Below the pieces are notes generated by a model. That model had not been told where the DNA came from and did no database searches. It worked only from the letters and a program-made list of their open reading frames with translations. Shown piece after piece: positions 56,696 to 64,000 of a stretch of 64,000 bases of DNA. Within the stretch, counting starts at the first letter, position 1, and each line of letters begins with the position of its first letter. Origin of the DNA: Gemmobacter megaterium (GTDB lineage Bacteria; Pseudomonadota; Alphaproteobacteria; Rhodobacterales; Rhodobacteraceae); NCBI RefSeq assembly GCF_900156815.1, contig NZ_FTOT01000006.1:235856-299855 (forward strand), written 5' to 3'. Made by a program: the position numbers and the translations under genes.

Positions 56696-57318
56696 CAGCC
56701 CATGGCCCTGATCAGCCCGCGCAGGGCAGCCGCCGGGTCGTCATGGCGCCAGACTTCCTCGTCTCCGAAGGCGAAAAAGTCGGTAAGCGGTGCCAGTTGC
56801 GCGACCAGATCCTCGGTCAGGGCGCCTTCTGCGACCACCGGAACCTCGATCATCTCGGACCACCACTGGAACAGATCGCCATCGGCCCGGCTGCCATCGC
56901 CCAGCGTCGTTGCTCCGACCGGACCGAACGACACATAATCGACGCCCCCTTCGGCCGCGTTGATGCCTTCGTGCCGCGTGCTGCCGCAGAAGGCCCCGAC
57001 AATGGCGTCCTGCCCCAGTTCTTTCCGCACCTTGCGCACCAGGCGGGCGCCATCGACCAGATGCACGCCGTCAAGTCCGAGGCGTTCGACCAGTTGCACA
57101 TGCCGCTCGATCACCAGGGCCACATCGCGGGAATGGGCAACCTCGCGCAGCGCATCGGCGGCGCGGGCGACCCGATCTTCGTCCCGGCTGGCCAGCGAGA
57201 GGCGCAGGCAGGCGATGTCTGCGGTATCCAGCACCGATGCAAGTCGCGCAGGGAATGTCTCCAGGTCGAAGTCTGGCGGTGTGACAAGATAGATCTGAGG
57301 GCGTTCGGTTTCGGCCAT
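56695..57318 (-). CDS. ThiE-like thiamine phosphate synthase family protein
   Basis: A 207-residue TIM-barrel protein. The order YLVTPPDFDLETF, GVHLVDGARLVRK, GAFCGSTRHEGINAAEGGVDYVSFGPV follows ThiE. Several catalytic positions differ: the VNDR-like segment of ThiE reads VIERHV here, so activity on hydroxymethylpyrimidine diphosphate is doubtful. It is cotranscribed with ghrA. The ATG at 57318 has AAAGGA nearby. Confidence 0.8.
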   Translation of the reverse strand: MAETERPQIYLVTPPDFDLETFPARLASVLDTADIACLRLSLASRDEDRVARAADALREVAHSRDVALVIERHVQLVERLGLDGVHLVDGARLVRKVRKELGQDAIVGAFCGSTRHEGINAAEGGVDYVSFGPVGATTLGDGSRADGDLFQWWSEMIEVPVVAEGALTEDLVAQLAPLTDFFAFGDEEVWRHDDPAAALRGLIRAMG

Positions 57319-57477
57319 GGGATGGTCCTTTGGCGGTTTCATGCCCTATAGCGCGGCTGTGACGGCTTGGCTACCGGGCCGGAGGCGACGGGAAATGCCG
57401 GCGCCACGGGCGCCTCGCTGCTTGCGCGCGTGGTTGCCACGGCCTATCACCCGCCCAATTCCTGCCAGAGGACATCC

Positions 57478-58191
57478 ATGACCCAGCCCCTGATGATCCT
57501 TGTGCGCCCGCAGATGGGCGAGAATATCGGTGCCGCCGCACGCGCGATGCTGAATTTCGGGCTTGAAGGACTGCGGATCGTCGCCCCCCGCGACGGTTGG
57601 CCGAACCCCAAGGCGGTGGCCATGGCGTCGGGGGCGGGGCGCCTGTTGGACCGCGCGGGTCTGTTTGCCGATCTGCCCGGAGCACTGGCCGATTGCCATT
57701 ATGTCTTTGCCACCACCGCCCGGCCGCGGGAACTGACCAAGCCGGTCGTGACGCCCGAGGAGGCGATGGCACAGACCCGTGCGCTGATCGCGGCGGGCAA
57801 GAAGGTGGCGATCCTGTTCGGTCCCGAGCGCACGGGGCTGGAGAATGACGAGGTGGCGCAGGCCAATGCCATCATCACCGTCCCGGTGAACCCGGAATTT
57901 CCATCGCTGAACCTGGCGCAATGCGCGCTGCTGACGGCCTACGAATGGCGCCGCCAGACGGATGGCGCGATTCCCGTGCCCGAGATCGACCTGGCGACAT
58001 CGGTGGAACGTCAACATCTGGGCGATCACTACGAGGATGTTCTGGATCGGGCCGGGTTTTTCTTTCCCGAGACAAAGGCGGCCAACATGAAGCGCAACCT
58101 GCGCAGCATGTGGGCGCGATTGCCCCTGACGCGGGCAGATGTGCAGATGCTGCACGGCATGTTGCGGCAAGTGATACGCCGACAGGGCTGA
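57478..58191 (+). CDS. trmJ: tRNA (cytidine/uridine-2'-O-)-methyltransferase TrmJ
   Basis: A 237-residue SPOUT-class RNA methyltransferase that in E. coli methylates the 2'-OH of position 32 of tRNA. The motifs are VRPQMGENIGAAARAMLNFGL (motif 1), ILFGPERTGLENDEV (motif 2, knot) and TVPVNPEFPSLNLAQC (motif 3). A helical C-terminus follows. The ATG at 57478 is set by the AGAGGAC upstream. It converges on the DUF167 gene. Confidence 0.92.
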   Translation: MTQPLMILVRPQMGENIGAAARAMLNFGLEGLRIVAPRDGWPNPKAVAMASGAGRLLDRAGLFADLPGALADCHYVFATTARPRELTKPVVTPEEAMAQTRALIAAGKKVAILFGPERTGLENDEVAQANAIITVPVNPEFPSLNLAQCALLTAYEWRRQTDGAIPVPEIDLATSVERQHLGDHYEDVLDRAGFFFPETKAANMKRNLRSMWARLPLTRADVQMLHGMLRQVIRRQG

Positions 58192-58255
58192 GGGGCGCGG
58201 CCGCGGCCCTGCCTCCTGCCGGTGCGGCCCAAAGGCAGGTCCGAACCGCCGACGG

Positions 58256-58510
58256 TCAATCCAGCCGAAAGACCTTGTCGCGCGCGGTGGCGCCGCGGAT
58301 CAACGTCAGGCGGCTCGGGGCTACGCCAAGTGCACGCGCCAGCAGTTTTTGTACTGCCTTGTTCGCCTTGCCGTCTTCGGGTGGTGCGGTCACGCGGGCC
58401 CGCAGGGCGCCTTCGGACAATTCCAGCGACTCGCGTCCGGCACGGGGCGTTACCCGCAGGGCGATCTGGGCGCCGGAAGTTGCAAGGTGGCACAGGTCGG
58501 GCAGGCTCAT
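58256..58510 (-). CDS. DUF167 (YggU) family protein
   Basis: An 84-residue basic protein with the family marks LRVTPRAGRESL, LRARVTAPPEDGKANKAV and LARALGVAPSRLTLIRGATARDK. Function is unknown; structures show an RNA-binding-like fold. The ATG at 58510 gives the family's usual length; the frame is open further upstream to 58576. Confidence 0.88.
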   Translation of the reverse strand: MSLPDLCHLATSGAQIALRVTPRAGRESLELSEGALRARVTAPPEDGKANKAVQKLLARALGVAPSRLTLIRGATARDKVFRLD

Positions 58511-58640
58511 GCCCCGCAAGATGCGCGCCGCGCACAGCCATGGCAACCATGAGCCACGGTCCGTTGCCGTTTTCACGACTGATCCTGGCGGGGCAGGGCG
58601 CGCGCGGCATCACAGCAACCCGCGGCGCCTGCGATCAGCC

Positions 58641-59258
58641 TCAGCGATCGGAAACCACCATACCGCGCCGTTGCGCCTCTGCCATGATGTCGAACTGGTT
58701 GCTTGAAAGACGCCCGCCCTTGCGCATATCGCCCAGGATCAGCGTGGTCTGGTTGCCGCTGTCATCCGTGATGACCCATTGGCGCAACTCTGTCGGGTTT
58801 GCCGTGAAGACCAGGTCGATGCGGCCATATTCCGGGTGTTCCGGGTCTTGTGCCGTCACGCGGGTGGCAGCCCCATCCTCGCGGTGGCCGACCACCATCT
58901 TCGCGGTGCCAAGATCGACCTTCGGCGCCAGGATCAGGTTGAGCGGGGTCCGGCGCAGCGGATATTGTTCCGGGGCCTGATTCGATTTCGGGTCGAAGAT
59001 TGCCACCTGCTGGCCATCGGCCAACACAAGGGAACGGTCGGGCGGCGCATATTCGAACCTCACCTTGCCGGGCCTGCTGATGCGGATGGTGCCGGTCGAG
59101 ATCGTGCCATCGGCATTGATCTGGGTAAACTCTGCTTCGACGGTAGAGAGACCGTTGAGATAGCCCGACAATTCGGACAGCGACAGTTTCTCGGCTTGCG
59201 CGGGCAGCGCAAGGGCCAAGGCGGCAAGCGGGGCAGCAAGGGCGCGGAACAGGTTCAT
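58641..59258 (-). CDS. lolA: Outer-membrane lipoprotein carrier LolA-like protein
   Basis: A 205-residue periplasmic protein. The signal peptide MNLFRALAAPLAALALALPAQA is followed by LSELSGYLNGLSTVEAEFTQI, the start of the LolA fold. RISRPGKVRFEYAPPDRSLVLADGQQ and GGRLSSNQFDI are typical. It carries lipoproteins from LolCDE to the outer membrane. No lolB was noted. The start at 59258 gives a normal signal peptide; a longer frame runs up to 59423. It is divergent from the baeRF gene. Confidence 0.9.
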   Translation of the reverse strand: MNLFRALAAPLAALALALPAQAEKLSLSELSGYLNGLSTVEAEFTQINADGTISTGTIRISRPGKVRFEYAPPDRSLVLADGQQVAIFDPKSNQAPEQYPLRRTPLNLILAPKVDLGTAKMVVGHREDGAATRVTAQDPEHPEYGRIDLVFTANPTELRQWVITDDSGNQTTLILGDMRKGGRLSSNQFDIMAEAQRRGMVVSDR

Positions 59259-59439
59259 GCGACAGATATACGCGCGACAGGATACGGCTTCATCCCCTAT
59301 CATCGCAGTGTGAACGGCTGAAACACCTCGCTGCGCGGGTTTTCGCGGAACCATACCTTCCCCATCCGGGTTGAGTTTCGGAAGCCTGCGGTTCTGGCCG
59401 ACGGGCACATATACCATTTGCAAGACAGGAAGGACGTTT

Positions 59440-60558
59440 ATGCTTCATCTTGATACCCCGACCGCCCGCGACATTGCCCGGCTGAATGATCTGCGCGCGC
59501 CGGTCGTCGTTTCGATCTATGTTCCGACAACCCCGATCACTCAGGATATTCAGGCGTCGCGCATCGACCTCAAGAACCGCAGCCGCGCCGCGATCGAGCA
59601 GATCGAGCAGGCCGGCGGCGACAAGCGAATGGTGGCCGCGATCCGCGATCACCTGGAGGATCTGGTCGAGGATGATGAGTTCTGGCGTCTGCAAGCCCAT
59701 AGTCTTGCTGTCTTTGTCACGCCGGACAGGCTGCGGACCTACCGTCTCGCCAACCGGCTTGAAGCCATGGTCGAGGTGTCGGACAGGGCGCATCTGAAAC
59801 CGTTGTTGCGTTCGGTCACGTTCCCACAAGCGGCCTACGTTCTTGCCATTTCCGAGAATGCCGTGCGGCTGGTCGAGGTGTCCGCCGATCTGCCTGCTGT
59901 CAGCGTTGATGTGCCCAATCTGCCCAAGGACGCTGCGTCGGCGGTTGGCAAGGCGACGATCAACGACCGCTCGCCTTCGGGGCGGTTGCAAGGCGCCGAG
60001 GGGCAGAAGGTGCGTTTGTCGCAGTATATCCGCCAGATCGACGCGGCTCTGCGTCCAGTGCTGGGCGACAGCGACCTGCCGCTGATCCTGGCCGCCACCC
60101 AGCCGGTCGAGGCGCTGTTCCGCTCGGTCAGTGTGCTGGACGCGCTGCCCGACGTGATCGCCGGAAGCCACGATTCCACCCCCGATGCCGAACTTGCCAC
60201 GGCGGCACGACCTGTGCTGGACGCGCATTACAGGCGCGAAATCAAGGCGTTCCACGACCTGTGGGCCGTGCGGAATGGCCAGAACAGGGCAACAGCCGAC
60301 CTGTCGGATGCCGCGCGGGCCGCGACATTCGGCACTATCGACCGCATTCTCGTGAACATGGAGTCGGTGGTGAACGGCCTTGTCGATGAAGACACCGGCG
60401 CACTCCTGCTTGACCAGAGCGGCGACGCCACCAACTATGGCGTGGTTGACGAAATTGCTGGCAGGGCGCTGCGCAGCGGGGCCAAGGTGATGGCTGTCCG
60501 GCAGGACGATATTCCCGGCAAGGGCGAACTGGCCGCGATCCTGCGCAGCCCCCTGTAA
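59440..60558 (+). CDS. Bacterial archaeo-eukaryotic release factor (baeRF)-like protein
   Basis: A 372-residue soluble protein resembling the aRF1/eRF1-like families in bacteria. The N-terminal domain has IARLNDLRAPVVVSIYVPT. The middle domain includes AHSLAVFVTPDRLRTYRL and AAYVLAISENAVRLVEVS. The C-terminal L7Ae-like domain has FGTIDRILVNME and VVDEIAGRALRSGAKVMAV. The peptidyl-release GGQ motif is not present, so it is not a true release factor; ribosome rescue or stress functions have been proposed for such families. AAGGACG precedes the ATG. It lies just upstream of the str operon. Confidence 0.78.
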   Translation: MLHLDTPTARDIARLNDLRAPVVVSIYVPTTPITQDIQASRIDLKNRSRAAIEQIEQAGGDKRMVAAIRDHLEDLVEDDEFWRLQAHSLAVFVTPDRLRTYRLANRLEAMVEVSDRAHLKPLLRSVTFPQAAYVLAISENAVRLVEVSADLPAVSVDVPNLPKDAASAVGKATINDRSPSGRLQGAEGQKVRLSQYIRQIDAALRPVLGDSDLPLILAATQPVEALFRSVSVLDALPDVIAGSHDSTPDAELATAARPVLDAHYRREIKAFHDLWAVRNGQNRATADLSDAARAATFGTIDRILVNMESVVNGLVDEDTGALLLDQSGDATNYGVVDEIAGRALRSGAKVMAVRQDDIPGKGELAAILRSPL

Positions 60559-60584
60559 ACCCTTTGAGCCTTGGGCGCGCGCTG

Positions 60585-60613
60585 TTGACAAGGCGCGCGA
60601 CTCCCCCTATACG
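60585..60613 (+). promoter_or_regulatory. Promoter of the str operon (rpsL)
   Basis: -35 TTGACA (60585-60590), 17-base spacer, -10 TATACG (60608-60613), a near-consensus pair. The transcript would start near 60620, leaving a leader of about 219 bases before rpsL. The 280-base gap from 60559 to 60838 holds no gene; no known ribosomal-protein leader motif was recognised. Confidence 0.75.
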
Positions 60614-60838
60614 CCGCCTACCTGTATCGGGGCCAAGGCCCTTGGTGCGGGCTGCACCAATGAAGTGGTCACGATCCGGGCCTGTGCCCCGATCCTCTGG
60701 AATCCCACCGCGTCGCCTGTCACAGGGCGTCGGCGGTATCTGTGTTTTGCGGACGCGCAAAGCGCCAATTGACGGACTGCCCCCGGACGCCCTGTGGACG
60801 CACAGAGGACGAACGGGTTGCAAGAGAAGGCGAGAGAT

Positions 60839-61210
60839 ATGCCGACGATCCAGCAGCTGATCCGCAAACCGCGGCAGCCCAAGGTGACGCGCTCCAAGTC
60901 GCAGCACCTCCAGCAGTGCCCGCAAAAGCGCGGGGTCTGTACCCGCGTTTACACCACCACGCCGAAAAAACCGAACTCCGCTATGCGTAAGGTCGCCAAG
61001 GTGCGCCTGACCAACGGGTTCGAGGTGATCAGCTACATCCCCGGCGAAAAGCACAACCTGCAAGAGCACTCGGTCGTGCTGATCCGCGGCGGCCGCGTAA
61101 AAGACCTTCCGGGCGTTCGCTACCACATCCTGCGCGGTGTGCTCGATACGCAGGGCGTCAAAGATCGTCGCCAGCGCCGCTCGAAATACGGCGCGAAGCG
61201 TCCGAAGTGA
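60839..61210 (+). CDS. rpsL: 30S ribosomal protein S12
   Basis: A 123-residue small-subunit protein at the decoding site, the target of streptomycin-resistance mutations. The sequence [19 protein letters not shown] holds the conserved Lys at the position of K43 (wild-type), and [13 protein letters not shown] is conserved. The ATG at 60839 has GAGAAGGCGAG upstream. It begins the canonical rpsL-rpsG-fusA-tuf operon. Confidence 0.98.
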   Translation: MPTIQQLIRKPRQPKVTRSKSQHLQQCPQKRGVCTRVYTTTPKKPNSAMRKVAKVRLTNGFEVISYIPGEKHNLQEHSVVLIRGGRVKDLPGVRYHILRGVLDTQGVKDRRQRRSKYGAKRPK

Positions 61211-61218
61211 GGAACTGA

Positions 61219-61692
<474 letters not shown>

Positions 61693-61701
61693 GGGGGCAT
61701 C

Positions 61702-63819
<2,118 letters not shown>

Positions 63820-63826
63820 CAGGTGC

Positions 63827-63877
63827 GGCGGGGTGAACCCCGCCCTACCAGCCCCGTAGGGTGGGAAACATCCCACC
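63827..63877. repeat. REP-like pair of hairpins between fusA and tuf
   Basis: GGCGGGG/CCCCGCC with loop TGAA (63827-63844) and GGTGGGA/TCCCACC with loop AACA (63860-63877), the second overlapping GTAGGGTGGGAAACATCCCA. There is no T-tract. The layout (a pair of opposed G/C palindromes with CCCTACC/GTAGGG between them) looks like a mobile palindromic unit placed in an operon gap. It may lower fusA-tuf read-through or protect the 3' end of the upstream message. Confidence 0.55.
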
Positions 63878-63906
63878 GCATCGAAACGATATGAGGAGTT
63901 GCCATC

Positions 63907-64000
63907 ATGGCGAAGGCAAAGTTTGAACGTAACAAGCCGCACGTGAACATCGGGACGATTGGTCACGTTGACCACGGCAAGACGACGCTGACGGCTGCGA
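63907..64000 (+). CDS. tuf: Elongation factor Tu (5' part, cut by window end)
   Basis: The first 31 codons of EF-Tu: [20 protein letters not shown] then [11 protein letters not shown], with the P-loop [14 protein letters not shown] precedes the ATG. It completes the str operon order; the rest lies beyond the window. Confidence 0.97.
   Translation, partial: MAKAKFERNKPHVNIGTIGHVDHGKTTLTAA

Overview
The window is chromosomal DNA of a high-GC alphaproteobacterium, almost certainly order Rhodobacterales (Rhodobacter/Paracoccus-like). The evidence is the gene content: a MipZ-type division ATPase, a BcsN-type cellulose accessory protein, the rimP-nusA-ylxR-infB operon with alphaproteobacterial features, COQ9, SdhE and the canonical rpsL-rpsG-fusA-tuf end. 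No insertion sequence, prophage, CRISPR array or rRNA was found. Genes are tightly packed, with many ATGA or TGATG start/stop overlaps.

Layout. 0.2-14.3 kb is a cellulose and cyclic-di-GMP region. It holds a 7TM-PAS-PAS histidine kinase, then an EAL-domain protein leading directly into bcsN-bcsA-bcsB-bcsZ and a TPR/solenoid periplasmic protein, followed by a GAF-GGDEF cyclase and a receiver protein with a decayed ATPase-like N-terminus. 14.4-23.3 kb is housekeeping: a FadR/GntR regulator, tRNA-Lys, dapF, mtaB, and the rimP-nusA-ylxR-infB operon with an attenuator-like leader. 23.4-29.4 kb holds a 1076-residue RTX protein built of six ~172-residue super-repeats, mipZ, and leuA preceded by a clear leucine leader peptide (leuL).

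29.5-41.4 kb is a peptide-scavenging region. It has a complete Dpp/Opp-type ABC importer with an amidohydrolase, a divergent LysR regulator, and three hydrolases that in their families act on D-amino-acid or beta-peptide substrates (DppA M55, DmpA P1, DAP S12). 41.6-46.5 kb is a four-gene heme acquisition operon: two HasA-type hemophore domains each fused to an RTX beta-roll and a secretion tail, a TonB-dependent receptor between them, and a heme oxygenase at the end. Together they would bind extracellular heme, deliver it through the outer membrane and break it open for iron. No type I exporter for the three RTX proteins lies in the window.

46.6-60.5 kb carries mixed housekeeping genes: rpsU, COQ9, quinone reductase, MarR/LdtR-like regulator, sdhE, aatA, VOC protein, VanZ-like protein, enoyl-CoA hydratase, thioesterase, bactofilin, selO, ghrA, ThiE-like protein, trmJ, DUF167, lolA and a bacterial aRF1-like (baeRF) protein. 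60.6-64.0 kb is the str operon, with a consensus promoter and long leader ahead of rpsL; the window ends inside tuf.
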